DNA of 64,000 nt from Blastocladiella emersonii ATCC 22665 (GCA_025594325.1 JANHCV010000011.1:1302001-1366000), one strand, 5' to 3'; positions 1 through 10,854 are shown, counted from the first letter of the stretch. Made by a program: numbers and translations. The notes: generated from the sequence alone by a model not told the origin.

Positions 1-297
1 CGCCGCGCCGCGCGAGCGGCCCATGTACTCGCCGTTCTGTGGAGATCGAGGGAGAATGAGTGAGTGGGTGTCGCGAACGGGCGTCGGTGAACATCGACGT
101 ACCTTGCCGGTGCGCAGCACATACGAGTCGTCGGCGGGGTTCACGGGCTTGACGACGAACTCCTCAGCGGGGATCGGTAGCGGGATGTCGCGGGCACTGC
201 CCGAGGCAGCGGCGTGGGCCGGATCGGCCGAGCCAGCGAGGAGCGCGAGGGCGGCGGTAGCCACGAAGGCGAGCGAGAGGGCGGGTGGAGCGACCAT
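1..297 (-). CDS. Secreted protein, paralogue of the gene at 25835-27772 (5' end only)
   Basis: The 5' part of a gene that runs off the left edge. Exon 1 (297-103) encodes 65 residues starting with a hydrophobic signal peptide rich in Ala and Leu. A 66-nt intron (102-37) with GTACGT and CAG ends follows, then exon 2 continues to position 1. The mature start contains DIPLPIPAEEF, and exon 2 begins NGEYMGRSRG. Both stretches, and the intron position, match the complete gene at 25835-27772, so the two are paralogues that share gene structure. Likely a secreted or wall-associated protein of unknown function. Whether this copy is intact cannot be judged because the rest lies outside the window. Confidence 0.75.
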   Translation of the reverse strand, partial: MVAPPALSLAFVATAALALLAGSADPAHAAASGSARDIPLPIPAEEFVVKPVNPADDSYVLRTGKVRRCSPTPVRDTHSLILPRSPQNGEYMGRSRGAA

Positions 298-1002
298 GGT
301 CTATGCGGGCGATCTACGAGCGGTCGAGGCCAGCTCTCTACTGCTGGTTGCTAAGGAGCAAGAGTCGAGGTCGCGGGGGGGTCCGCCGCCCTTTTATCAC
401 GCCCGGTCGTCCTCACTTTCAGGCCGCGTACTTGCCGACTGCGGCGCCTCCGTGCGCTTGATGCTCATCATGCAAGTCCGCACGGCGGCGTTTGCACGCG
501 CAGGTGAGGCGGAAGGTGTTTCAGGCGCGACTCCGGCGCCACGAGGCAAACTAATTTCTGCTCCGCTGCGCCCTACGTGTCCGCGGGGCCGCGTTACAGA
601 TCCATTGATACAGGGTTTATTTCCTGGTCATCGCCGGTGTATGGGGCGAGGACGGCTTGGCGTACAAGCGCGCTGGGGTCGGATCGGGTCCCTGAGCAGG
701 CACTCGCAAGACTGCGCGCGTGTAAATTCTGTGCTGCGACGTGGAAGTGGAAGTACGGAAGCGGTTATCTTTGCGCATCGCGGCTTCCGATTCTCGCGGC
801 GAGTTGGCGGGCGTGATCGGAACTGATCTGGTGCCGGGTCGCGTCGAACATGTCCGCGTGACCATTGCGTTCCGCGATTGGTCGCTTGCGCCTCCGCCTT
901 CGCCTCACGACACTCAAACAGCAGCAGCAGCAGGTACGTCAAATACAGAAACGGGAGGGATATATTCAACCGCGACACGACTCATCGCCGACCCGGCGCG
1001 CC
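298..1002. other. Intergenic: promoter side of the secreted gene and 3' side of the P450
   Basis: About 700 bases with no supportable gene. The secreted-protein gene starts leftward from 297 and the P450 ends at 1003, so this stretch should hold the promoter of the former and the 3' untranslated region of the latter. On the minus strand a TATA-like GATAAAAG lies near 391-398, about 95 bases upstream of the start codon. A short CAG run lies near 920-935. ORFs here have no recognisable domain. Confidence 0.5.
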
Positions 1003-2950
1003 TCACAGCCGCTGGAACTTGAGCTGCACCTTGGCCGGGTGGAGGAGCACGCCCGACGACGACGTGGGCGTGCCCTTGACGGCGTTCTCGTCGCCGACGA
1101 CCGACCACGAGTAGCGCGACAGCATCATGCTGAGGATGACGCGCTGCTCGATGAGCGAGAACTGCTGGCCGAGGCACAGGCGCTGGCCGCCGCCGAACGG
1201 GACCCACGAGAAGCCGTGCGCGGACGGCATCATCGGGATCGTGCCTGACGCGTCGACCTTGCCGGCCTCTTTCTCGACCGTCGACGCGGACCGGTTCATG
1301 GACGCCGACAAGCCGCCGGCGGCGGCGACCGACTCGGGCGGCGTGTAGCTGGCCCAGCGCTCGGGGACGAACTTGTCGGCGTCGGCGCCCCAGTACTTTT
1401 GGTTGCGGTGGACGCCGAAGATGTCGACGTGGATCGGCGTGTCCTTGGGGATCGCGGTGGTGCCGAGGTTGACGGGTTTCGCGGCGCGGCGCAGCGGGAG
1501 ACCCGTCACGGACGGGTACAGGCGCAGGGACTCCTTGATGATGAAGGTCAGGTAGTCCATGCCCGCCTGCTCCTGCGTCGTCGGGTACGGGAACTCGGCG
1601 GCCGGCGTCGCCGGGTCCATGGTGCCCATGATCTTGGCCACCTCGGCGCGCGCCTTGGCCTGGACCTCAGGGTGCAGGCCGAGGTAGTACAGGACCGTCG
1701 TGAGCGCGGCCGTCGTGGTATCGTGGCCCTAGACGCGACGTGACGCGACGCACGTGTGAGACATCAGCGCGAGATCGAGACGAGCGAGCATGCTAAGCGT
1801 ACCGCGACAAAGAAGATGACGACGTTGGACCGGAGATCCTGGCGCGTGAAGGTGGCGTCGTTGACCGAAACCTCGAGCATACGCTCGAGCAGGTCCATCT
1901 CCTTCTCGTCCTTGGTCTCGCCGCGGGCGAGGCGCTCGCGGACGTCGCGCTCCTTGGCGTCGATCACCGAGTAGATGAACTCGTCGAACTTGTCGATGCG
2001 GCGGTGCAGGTCGCGGACGCGCGGGAGCAGGCGGGTGCGCTGCAGGACGGGCAGCAGCGTGAACAGGGGCCACTGCAGGTCGTGCATCAGGCCGTTGTAC
2101 AGGTCGACGATCTCGGCGTGCGGGTTGGTCAGCGAGTTGAGGCATCGGCCGAACGCCGCCAGTGACAGCACGTCGAGCGTCGCGCGCTGCATCCAGTCGA
2201 ACGGGTCCGCGGCCTGACCGACCACCTTGTCCAGCTCGGCCAGCAGCACCCGGCCCGTGTCGCCCATGATGGTCGTCGACCAGCTCCGGTGGAACGCCGG
2301 GTTGGTCACCTTGCGGTGCAGCTTCCAGATCTACAGGCGGGCGGACTTATGATCGGTCGGCTGTTCCGGCGTGGCGACGCGCGCGACGAGGCACGCGGTG
2401 AGACGTACCGGTCCATTGGACAACACGACGTTGATGCCGAGGTACTTTGCGTTGAGGTCCATGCCGACCTCGCCGGGGAGGAACTTGGGGAACGACTCGG
2501 TGGTGAGGAACACGGACCGGATGTACTCGGGCTTGCCGACGACGGCGCCCCAGGTGCCGAAGCTACGCGAGATCGCTGCCGCGTTAGCCTCTCGCCACTC
2601 ACATCGATCGAGCGCAGTCTCACGTACAGCCAGATAAGGTACATGTCGCGCCACGCGTCCTTGTCGAGCCCGTTTGCGACGCACCACTTGGACGCGGCCT
2701 CGCCCTGGACGGCGGCCTCGGCAATGTACCCGCCGGGCGTGAAGAGGGCGCGCATCGAGTCCCAGATCGGCACGCGCGGGAGGTGCGCGAGCTCGGGCGG
2801 CACGATCGTCGACTTGTACAGGCGGAACGCGAGGTACGGGACGACGAGCGCGAGCGCCGTGGCCACGACGGTCGCGACGCTCAGGTCGCCCGCGTACTGG
2901 GCGACCAGGTCGAGGAAGCCGATGGAGGGGGGCGGTGGTGCAGCTGTCAT
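1003..2950 (-). CDS. Cytochrome P450 monooxygenase
   Basis: A heme-thiolate monooxygenase, probably ER-anchored: the first 45 residues carry a hydrophobic stretch (TVVATALALVVPYLAF). Exons read leftward: exon 1 from 2950 to about 2630, exon 2 from about 2580 to 2409, exon 3 from 2330 to 1803, exon 4 from 1728 to 1003; about 580 residues in all. Diagnostic motifs are the I-helix GHDTTT across the exon 3-4 junction, the K-helix ExxR in KESLRL, the FVPERW motif, and the heme-binding loop FGGGQRLCLG with its cysteine ligand. The last two introns have clean GTACG...TAG ends. The exon 1-2 join is not resolved: no GT-AG pair of normal length keeps the frame, so it could be an atypical intron or a frameshift. 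Substrate unknown. It is divergent from PPG1. Confidence 0.88.
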
Positions 2951-3530
2951 GATGGCATGTACGGCGGGGGTGCGCCCGTTGCTAACGAAAGAGCACCGGC
3001 GTCGTGTGGGCGAGCGGGCCTCTTGAAGGCCCGCGCCTTGCGGCCACGAAGGCCGAGCTGTCCGAGTACTAGAAGTGTGAACGACAGGGTGTTCTCTTTG
3101 AACGAGGCTCGGCGGCAGGGGCCGACCAGGAGGCGGTCAAAGGGCGGCGCAGCGCACAAAGGGCGATCCGACGCGTCGCGCCGTGCGCTCCGGCCCCGCC
3201 GCGGCGTGAAAATAACACTCGCTTCCCATGTGCTCCATGTCGGCGGTCGTGATGCATACCGAGGAGAGGAGAAGGGACGACGAAGACGCGCCGCGCCCGC
3301 CAAGCGTTGTTCGCGGCGCGGTCACGCCGTGGCGCTCGACACGGGTTCCCAAGCTTTGACGTTCTGCGGACACGCTGGTCCATGCTCCGCCGCCCGCAAC
3401 GAAAACGAATGCATTCCCCGCCCACGAGGCCTCCGACTCGCTGCAGTTGCTCGCCCGCGCCGGCGCCACCACTGTCCCCTGCCGCCCGACCCCACGCCGC
3501 CCTGCCACCGCCACCACCCTCGCCGTCGCC
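2951..3530. other. Divergent promoter region, P450 / PPG1
   Basis: About 580 bases between two genes transcribed away from each other. It contains an ACGCGT motif near 3169-3180. No gene with recognisable similarity; the ORFs crossing it are low-complexity GC-rich frames. Confidence 0.5.
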
Positions 3531-4793
3531 ATGGTGCTCGACCTCGACGCGTGCATCGACCGCCTCATGAAGCGGCAGCTGCTGGCCGAGATCGTCGTGC
3601 GCGACGTGTGCGAGAAGCTCAAGGAGGTGCTCCTGACCGAGTCCAACATCAAGCACATCTCGACGCCCGTCACCGTCGTGGGCGACGTGCACGGGTGCGT
3701 TGCCGCTGTGGTGTGCGTGGTGCCGGAGTACCGCGCTGATGCTCACAGCACCACCGGCGCCGAATAGGCAGTTCTACGACGTGCTCGAGATCTTCCGCAT
3801 CGGCGGCAAGTGCCCCGACACCAACTACCTGTTCCTCGGTCCGTGCCGTCGCTCTCGTCCCGCTCGCCGCACCTGCGCTGACATCTCGTACCCGGAACTC
3901 TAGGCGACTACGTCGACCGCGGGTACTACAGCGTCGAGACCATCTCGCTTCTCGCGTGCCTGAAGCTGCGGTACCCGGACCGGATCACGCTGCTGCGCGG
4001 CAACCACGAGAGCCGCGCCGTGACGCAGACCTACGGCTTCTACACCGAGTGCATGCGCAAGTACGGCTCGGCCGAGCCGTGGCGCTATTTCACCGACATG
4101 TTCGACTACCTCACGCTCAGCGTCGTCATTGACAATGTCATCTTTTGCGTCCACGGAGGTATGGTCCCGCGTGTGCGCTGTGCGGTGCGTGAGAGGATCC
4201 AGGCTTACATCAGCGACTTGTAGGACTATCGCCCTCGATCCACACGCTCGACCAGATCCGCGTTATCGATCGCTTCAAGGGTACGGTCTCTCATCCTCCT
4301 GTCCTCGCCCTCCGAGCGCTAATGCCCAGCCCGCCGAACAGAAATCCCGCACGACGGGCCCATGGCCGACCTGGTCTGGTCGGATCCGGACAAGGACGTG
4401 GAGAGCTTCGGCATCTCGCCGCGCGGCGCCGGGTACACGTTCGGCGTCAACGTGGTGGAAAAGTTTCTCTACCTCAACGACTGCCGCCACATCCTGCGCG
4501 CGCACCAGCTGTGCATGGAGGGGTACCAGGTCCTGTTCGACGACCTCGTCACCACCGTGTGGTCGGCGCCCAACGTACGTCGATCTTGCGCTCATCACGC
4601 GAGTCCACGAAATACTAACCCGCGCCCTGACGTCTAGTACTGCTACCGGTGCGGCAACCTGGCCGCGATCCTCGAGATCTCGCCCGCCATCGACCGCTTC
4701 TTCAACGTGTTCAGCGCCGCCCCCGACACGGAGCGCGAGAGTCCGGCCCGTGGGGACAATGACGCGAACAATACACTCGAGTACTTCCTCTGA
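3531..4793 (+). CDS. PPG1: PP2A-like serine/threonine protein phosphatase catalytic subunit, PPG1 type
   Basis: A metal-dependent Ser/Thr phosphatase. Six exons (3531-3694, 3768-3838, 3904-4158, 4224-4280, 4342-4574, 4638-4793) give 311 residues, typical for the PP2A family. Metal-site motifs are all present: GDVHG (about 51-55), GDYVDRG (79-85), GNHE (111-114) and the HGG histidine (about 163). The C-terminus is EYFL, so the leucine carboxymethylation site is kept. Within the family it resembles yeast Ppg1 rather than PP4 or PP6, because of phrases such as [27 protein letters not shown] and FNVFSAAP. In yeast, Ppg1 works in glycogen storage and in the Far/STRIPAK complex; that role is transferred, not shown here. 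All joins are in phase with GT-AG borders, including one unusual GTCCGT donor. Confidence 0.9.
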
Positions 4794-5043
4794 CATACAC
4801 TGGCAGCTGACCGCGCTCCTTGAGCCGAGGCCGCGGATCGCCGCCGCCCCGCGTGTCTCCCGCGGCGAGGGCGGACCAGACAACGACGTCAGACGCGTAC
4901 AAGGGCAGAATGTCTCCCATCGCCGACCTTGGAGTCGGCATGCTCCTGCCCCCGCCTCGGCGTTTGAACTCTTCCCCTCCCCCGATCAGGGTACCGGAGA
5001 CTCGAACGCTACTTCCCCATCACACGCATCATCGCGCGGCACC

Positions 5044-6213
5044 ATGGCGGCCGCGAACCCGACGCTGCTAATGAACCGGCTCGCGGGCCTGGTGACGAGC
5101 GGGCCGAGTATCTTCTTCGCGCTGAGCGCCATGAACGGCGTGGTCCAGCGTTTCCAGCGGCGGCCACTCCAATTCGCGATCGTAGCGTGCGCGGCGGCCA
5201 GCATCGTGACGGACGTGATCATCCTGGTCGCCGTGTGGTCGTGGGTCGTCACCCCCTCCCTGGGCGCATGGACGCCGCTGATCCTTGCCATCAACACGCT
5301 GAAGCGCGCGCACAGCGCGATCACGGCGTACCTGACGTACGTGCGGATGGCGGTGCTGGTGCAGCCGCTGACGCGGGGCGCGCGGCGGCTGGCGCCGCTG
5401 TTCACGTTCGCGTTCGCCGGGTTCGGCGCCGCGGCCATCGCGTGCCAGTTCTACGCGTACGCCGTGTGCGACTGGAACGCGGGCCAAGCGCGTCTCGAGC
5501 CCGCGTTTCTCATCGGGTACCGCGTCTTCAACCTCGTGTGCGTGCTGCTGTACACGGTGCCAGCGATCGCGACGGACACGTACTTCTTCGCGGAGGCCAA
5601 GAATTCGCCTACGATGAATCGGAGGTTTCAGAACGTCAAACCGTTCTTCAACCCGTCACTTTTCTTCTCCGTCGAGCTCGTCATGCTGTTCGTCGTCGGC
5701 GTCCCGCTCGTCTGGGCCATGGCCACGGGGAACCAGGACCTGACGGCCAGCACCTACACCGAGCAGCTGCTCCTGTCCACGATCCTCTTAAACTCCACCA
5801 TGTCGCTCAAAGCTGCCGTCACGCTCCCGAACGAGTCCTCGGCGTACGAGACGAGCGAGCCAACATCGGCCGCCGCCGCGGCGAACGGCAGCAGCAGCGG
5901 TGGCGGGTCGCGGTCGCGGTCCCGCAAGAAGGCCGGCGGCGCGTCGCCGTTCCGATCTCCGTTCGGCGGCATGGGCGGCGGGGGAAAGCGCGCCAACTCG
6001 TGGATGCAGTCGGCGACGATCCCGCCGCCGCTCAAGTCGTTCATGGTGTCGACGATCGAGGGGTCCGTGCTCGACGCCGACAAGGTGGCGGTGCCGGCCA
6101 AGGACGAGGCCGCTGCCGACGCACGGCAGCCGTGGGCGTCGGCGGTGCCCGAGGAAGAAGAGGGTGACGCAGGCGTGCCTGGAGAATCCTCTGTTGCGCT
6201 CGGACGAGGGTAG
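5044..6213 (+). CDS. Multi-pass membrane protein, unknown function
   Basis: A single-exon gene of 389 residues. I do not recognise the family. About six or seven hydrophobic segments lie between residues 10 and 245, for example IVTDVIILVAVW, LFTFAFAGFGAAAIAC, VLLYTVPAIA and ELVMLFVVGVPLVW, so it should be a polytopic membrane protein, perhaps 7TM-like. The last 140 residues are hydrophilic and low-complexity: a Ser/Gly/Arg-rich stretch, then an acidic tail, probably cytosolic. The start is the first ATG in the open frame (context ACCATGGCG), 250 bases after PPG1 on the same strand. Orphan receptor, transporter or scaffold are all possible. Confidence 0.7.
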   Translation: MAAANPTLLMNRLAGLVTSGPSIFFALSAMNGVVQRFQRRPLQFAIVACAAASIVTDVIILVAVWSWVVTPSLGAWTPLILAINTLKRAHSAITAYLTYVRMAVLVQPLTRGARRLAPLFTFAFAGFGAAAIACQFYAYAVCDWNAGQARLEPAFLIGYRVFNLVCVLLYTVPAIATDTYFFAEAKNSPTMNRRFQNVKPFFNPSLFFSVELVMLFVVGVPLVWAMATGNQDLTASTYTEQLLLSTILLNSTMSLKAAVTLPNESSAYETSEPTSAAAAANGSSSGGGSRSRSRKKAGGASPFRSPFGGMGGGGKRANSWMQSATIPPPLKSFMVSTIEGSVLDADKVAVPAKDEAAADARQPWASAVPEEEEGDAGVPGESSVALGRG

Positions 6214-6318
6214 TGGAGAAGAAGAAACGGAATCACATCATCACATCAAAAGGGAGAGGGTGCGAGGGAGGAGGAGAGGGTAGCAAACGGATAAGTGAGA
6301 CAGCCGCGCACGCGTGTG

Positions 6319-7340
6319 TCACCGGTCGTCGGCCGCGGCGACGAGGTGCCCGTTCCCGTTCCCATTGGCGTGCGCCGCTGACGCGGGCCAGTTGCCGAGG
6401 CCGTAGAGGCACCCGAGGAACTTTGCGTCGTCGACGGCGTCCTCGAAGAAGACGTGGCGCAGCTTGAAGAAGGTGCGGCAGGTGAGCAGGGCGTCGGACC
6501 CGGCCTGGTGCTGGACGCCGATGCGGTCAATGTGCAGCTCGTCGGCCACCTCCTGCAGGCCGCCCTTGAGCGGGTGGCACGCGCGCAGCAGGTACTTGAT
6601 GTCGTAGATGCCCGGGAAGTAGGTGCGCAGCAGGCGGAAGAAATCGGGCTCCTCGGCCGGCAGCGGCTTGCAGGTCAGGATCTTGAGCAGGTAGCCAAAG
6701 TCGTAGCCGCTTTACGACAAAGTGGGTGTGAGCGGCGGGGATCGGATGGGAGTGAGACGGAGCGAGCGGTACCTGTGAAAGGAGACCCACTTGACGTCGT
6801 CGACGAGGACGAGGCCGCTGGAGATGAGCAGCTCACCAAAGTGCAGCACGTCGATGCCGCGCTCCTCGTGCTTGTGGAAGTCGAGGCCGGCGTTGGCGAG
6901 CAGGTCGATCGAGTCCTGCGCGTACATGTCCCCACTTCGCGATGACGGGGCGCGAGCGGTCAGCGACACAGCGGCGGGACGGACAGCAGCACCGGTGGTA
7001 GCGCGTACGTCAGGCTGAACTTGAAGTTGAACTGGAAGGTGCAGACGTCGGGCGGCACGTTGCCGCGCTCGTCGGCAAAGGTGATGCCGAGCTGGATGAT
7101 CTTGAGCAGGTCGACGTTGCACCGCAGCGTCTGGTAGTGGTAGTCGGTCGAGGTCTTGAACGAGCCTATTGGGCGGGCCACGATGCCGGGGAACTCGGTG
7201 TCCATGGCCAGGTACGGGTACCGGTCGACCATGTCGCGCAGCAGCGCCATCTCCTGGTCGAGGTTGTCGGCCCACACCTCGCGCATCCCGTAGCTCGGCG
7301 GCGGCTGCGGCGGCTGTTGTGGTGGTGGCGGTGCGGCCAT
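6319..7340 (-). CDS. CAF1: CCR4-NOT deadenylase subunit CAF1/POP2
   Basis: A DEDD-family 3' exoribonuclease that shortens mRNA poly(A) tails in the CCR4-NOT complex. Exons 7340-7009, 6934-6773 and 6709-6319 give 294 residues. The N-terminus is Pro/Gln-rich. The core follows CNOT7/CNOT8: [11 protein letters not shown], the first catalytic Asp-Glu in MDTEFPG (residues 47 and 49), [23 protein letters not shown] across the first intron, SGYDFGYL (second Asp) across the second, and a late GSDALLT (last Asp). It ends in a short Ala/Asn/Gly-rich tail. It shares a divergent promoter with the ATP-grasp gene. Confidence 0.93.
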
Positions 7341-7849
7341 GGTTTCGCTGTTCGCTCTCTCTCGGTTGCGCGGGGATGCAGTGTGGTGTCGATGCGTGGG
7401 GTGCCGAGTGCGGCGAGTCGTCGGTCCGTGTGCTTCGTGGGGTCTACGCGGTGATGCCGGCGTCCATTGCGGGCTAGGCTGTCGCCGTCGTCGCGAGGAG
7501 GGGAAGCGGAAGCTCGCGGCGAGCGAACCGACACGGACGCGGCGGCCGAGTGGCGCATCACCTGAGCCGGGCGTGACCCGCGGGCGCAGCCGACGCGTCA
7601 CGGCGACGCGTCTCGCACCGCCGCGAGACACGCGCGCGCGTTGGTCACTCGCCGTGGACTTGTTGGTTCCACGTTTTCAGCCCGCGAAAACACACGCGTC
7701 GACGCTTGACAGAGAACGGGCGGGCGGGCGGCCGCCGCACCGCGCGTGCGAGCGAGGGGCGGAATGGAGCCGCCGTTCGGGGGTCAAGGCCGCCGCGCGT
7801 ACCGCCTCCCCGCTCCTTCCCCTCACATCTCTTGACACAAACGACTATC
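7341..7849. other. Divergent promoter region, CAF1 / ATP-grasp gene
   Basis: About 510 bases with no supportable gene. It contains at least three ACGCGT motifs (about 7590-7612 and near 7692), a sequence that in yeasts is the MluI cell-cycle box; its meaning here is unknown. A pyrimidine-rich stretch precedes the ATG at 7850. Confidence 0.4.
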
Positions 7850-9673
7850 ATGCACATCCTCTACGACGACGACGGCGCCAAGTGCGTCGCCCTGACCCGC
7901 CCCTTCCCTCTCCGCTGCCGCTTACGCGGAGCCACCCCCTAGGGACCGTACCGGCGACGACAGCCGTCGGTCGCTCCACGAGCCCGCCGTCGCCAACTCG
8001 CTCGACACGGCGACCATCACCGACCTGTCGCCGCCCACCACCACCGCGTCCGCGCTCGCCGACCACGCGCGGCTGTCGGCACAACCGCTGCACCCGCCCA
8101 AGTTCCGCCACATTCTGATTCTGTCGGGCGCGCCCGATGCGTCGGTCGTCGACGAGACGCTGCTCATGACGCACGAGTGCGACCGCGACGAGACCCTCGT
8201 CAACATCATGGCCACGCTGGCCGAGTACCAGCGCGCCCAGGGGTTCGGCGCCGCGGTCGAGGGCGACGGGCTCGTCACGCTCGAGCGCGTCGTGCTCCCG
8301 CGCTGGCCGCAGGTCCTCGAGCGCGTCACGGCGCTCGCCCGCCGGCTGCGGGAGACGGCGCCGACGCGCGGTGGCGAGGGTGACGGCGAGGTGCTCGACC
8401 TGCTCGTGTTCAACCTGTGCGACGGGTCCGAGATCGACGGGTACCCCGGCGCCTCGGTCACGCGCGACCTCGAGCGTGACGGGTTCATCTTCACCGGGTC
8501 CATGTATGGTGCGTAGCCTATGCTCGGCTTCGCGTCGCGGTGCCTCGGACTGATATGCGCACGCGCGATAGACTTCTACCACATCACCACCCCCAAGACG
8601 CTACTCAAGCGGTACCTGCAGAACGACATGGTGCCGACCTCGGACTTCGTCGAGCTGTCCAAGGACACGGTCGAGGCCGACGTTGACCGCGCCATCGCGC
8701 GCCTCGGTACTTCTGTTCTCGCTCACCCGCGTTGCCACCGCTCCACTAACCCCGCACTCACCACTAGGCTTCCCGCTCATCATCAAGCCGTCCATCAGCT
8801 ACGCCTCGCTCGGGATCACGTCCGCGTCCGTGACGTGGGACCGCCCCGCGGCCATCGCGCAGGCGCGCACGATCCTCGACGAGTACTCCGTCGCCGGGTG
8901 CTTTGTCGAGCGGTTCCTGGCGGGCCGCGAGTTCACGGCCGTCGTCACGGGCCACGGCGACCACCTGCACGTCTACCCGGTCGCCGAGCGCGCCTTCAAC
9001 CCGCGCATCAAGCAGAACGAGCGCCTCATTGCCTTCGACAAGTACTGGGACGGGTACTCGCTCAACGGCGACCGGCCCGCCGCCGACCGGCCCTACTTCT
9101 TCAAGTACCAGCTCGCGCCCACCGAGTGGCAGGAGCGGCTCATGGATGTCGCGCGCGATGCGTATCGGGGTACGGCTCGTCGGTTTTTGTGGGACGGTGG
9201 GGCGGAGCTGACCTCACACCGCGCGGCGTGTAGCGTGCCAAGGGTCCGGCTACGGCCGCGTCGACATGCGCACCGCGTCCGTCGACCAGTGCGACGTGCA
9301 GGTCCTCGAGGTGAACGCCAACTGCGGGTTCAGTTTCGACGACACGTCGTCGCTCGGCGAGGTACTCTCGTACACTCCTCGCTCGCCACCACACATCCCA
9401 CTAACCACGAACACCCCACGCCGTACCGCACAGATCCTCCGCCTATCGCAGGTCCCTGGCATCACGTTCCTCAAGGAGCTCATGTGCCAGTCGGTCGCGC
9501 GCTGGCGCACGCCCGACGTCGCTGTCAGCAGCAGCAGCCAGCGACCCACCCGCATCGCCACCAAGGTCGAGAAGCCGTTGCCGCCGCGTGCGGCCACGCC
9601 CGTCGGCGAAGCAGCAGAGGACGTCGGTGACGAGCAGCAGGTCCCGCCACTCGCCGTCGGCGCGGCCGAGTAG
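7850..9673 (+). CDS. ATP-grasp ligase, D-Ala-D-Ala-ligase-like
   Basis: Six exons (7850-7881, 7943-8508, 8572-8706, 8768-9169, 9234-9361, 9434-9673) give 500 residues. The middle and C-terminal parts follow bacterial D-alanine-D-alanine-ligase-like ATP-grasp proteins: a DGYPG segment, the ATP-binding lysine in PLIIKPSISYASLG, the FVERFLAGREFTA strand, a VYPVAERAF segment, and the metal-binding end VLEVNANCGFS. ATP-grasp enzymes join a carboxylate to an amine through an acyl phosphate. The substrate is not predictable, and peptidoglycan synthesis is not expected in a fungus. The first 70 residues and the last 60 are low-complexity. Five normal spliceosomal introns show the gene is settled in this genome. 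A broken copy lies at 28190-28635. Confidence 0.82.
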
Positions 9674-10029
9674 CACGCGCGGGCGGGATCACGGATCCCA
9701 TCATGAACGACCACTTGCGGTGCATGTGCGAGCGCGACGAGCGGGTGGGCGGTGGGGCCCCCGCTGCCAGTCAAATTATAAACCACGACTTTTTGCTGCC
9801 CATGTTTCGCACGATCCTCTACCAGACCTCGGCGCGTGGACAGCACGCGGAATCGGAGCGGGCGCTGGGTGGCCATGTCAACTTCGCGCGCGAGCGAGTC
9901 AGGCTGCTGTTGTTGCGCAACGACGTGCTCATCCCGCGTGCGCGGCGAGTCCAGGTGTTGTGGTCGCCGCGGAGCCCCAGCGTGACCTCGTGGAACTCGG
10001 GCGAAAAGTCGTCCAAGAGAATCCGCATA
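9674..10029. other. Duplicated 3' flank of the ATP-grasp gene
   Basis: No gene supported. Positions about 9682-9790 match, in inverted orientation, about 28195-28310 beside the ATP-grasp relic; shared landmarks are GGGATCACGGATCCCATCA and ATTATAAACC. The duplication therefore included non-coding DNA. The rest, toward the PRP18 fragment, has open minus-strand frames with no recognisable similarity. Confidence 0.55.
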
Positions 10030-10614
10030 TCATCGCGTGCTCGAGGGGTGAGGAAATCCTTGCCGCACTCGGTAGAATGAGATTGCCGCCTCATGCCAAG
10101 CGCCGCTGCGAGCCCGAGGAAGAAATGTTCGGAGCAACTTGCCCGTAATCCTCGGCGCGCGGCGAGTCGCGATCCGCGCCGCGTCCGACTCGCCGAACAG
10201 CCGGATCGGGTGCCCGCGCGCGCGCAGCCGGCGGACCACTTCGTCGGCGGGGATCTCGGGCACGGCGGATGCGTCGGCGTCGTTGGCAGCGGCAGGGAGT
10301 GCGGGCGTGGACCTGCCGCCGCCGCGGGGGCGCGTCGGGGACGGGGTCCGCTTCGACGACCCGACGGCCGGCGAGGAGGGCGACGACGATGCGGCGGCTG
10401 TTGCTGCTGCGGCAGCGGCGGCGGCGGCGGCAGCGGCCTCCTGTGCAGCGAGCCGCTCGAGCTCGCCGCGGCTGAGGTACTTTTTGCGCTTGGGCGCCGG
10501 CGCCGACGACGCATCCGCGGCGGGCGGAGCGCCGGCCGCTTCTTCGAGCGCGCGCTTCCTCTTCCCCACGTCGTGCTGCTTCACCTGGCTCACAATCGAT
10601 GTCTGAAAGTCCAT
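10030..10614 (-). pseudogene. Truncated PRP18 copy (N-terminal half only)
   Basis: From the ATG at 10614 the frame is nearly identical to the first ~150 residues of intact PRP18 at 29941-31252: MDF.., the poly-Ala tract, and the PRP4-like SFM segment [20 protein letters not shown]. Similarity stops abruptly near 10175, just after ESDAARIA, and about 40 unrelated codons follow before a stop at 10030. The conserved C-terminal Prp18 domain that contacts the spliceosome is missing. Start codon and reading frame are intact, so a 194-residue protein could still be made, but a decaying duplicate is the simpler reading. It sits divergent from the Elongin A gene, as intact PRP18 does relative to an Elongin A relic. 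Confidence 0.8.
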
Positions 10615-10854
10615 GGGCGTCGATGGCGTTGCAGGGCGCGGTGGTGTGAGGGGACCGGGAGAGCGAGCACCTCCAGCTGCTCAGCCGACCGACCGACATG
10701 CATGCGACCACCCGCAGCTCGCTCTCCCTTCGACGCGTCGGGAAATCATGTGAGAGTCGGGCGGCCGACGCGAGACAGTTTCAGTAGCCGAGCTCCGGTC
10801 TGAACCGCTCGCTCCTCTCTGCTCTCCCTCGATCCTTCTCTAAATTAGTGACCC

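Noticed and set aside
3531-4793. PP4 or PP6 (Sit4) as identity of the phosphatase
   Set aside because: The family motifs are shared, but the distinguishing phrases match Ppg1 better.
7850-9673. Vip1/PPIP5K inositol pyrophosphate kinase as identity of the ATP-grasp gene
   Set aside because: Both are ATP-grasp proteins, but the motifs and the missing histidine-phosphatase domain do not fit; the Ddl-like pattern does.
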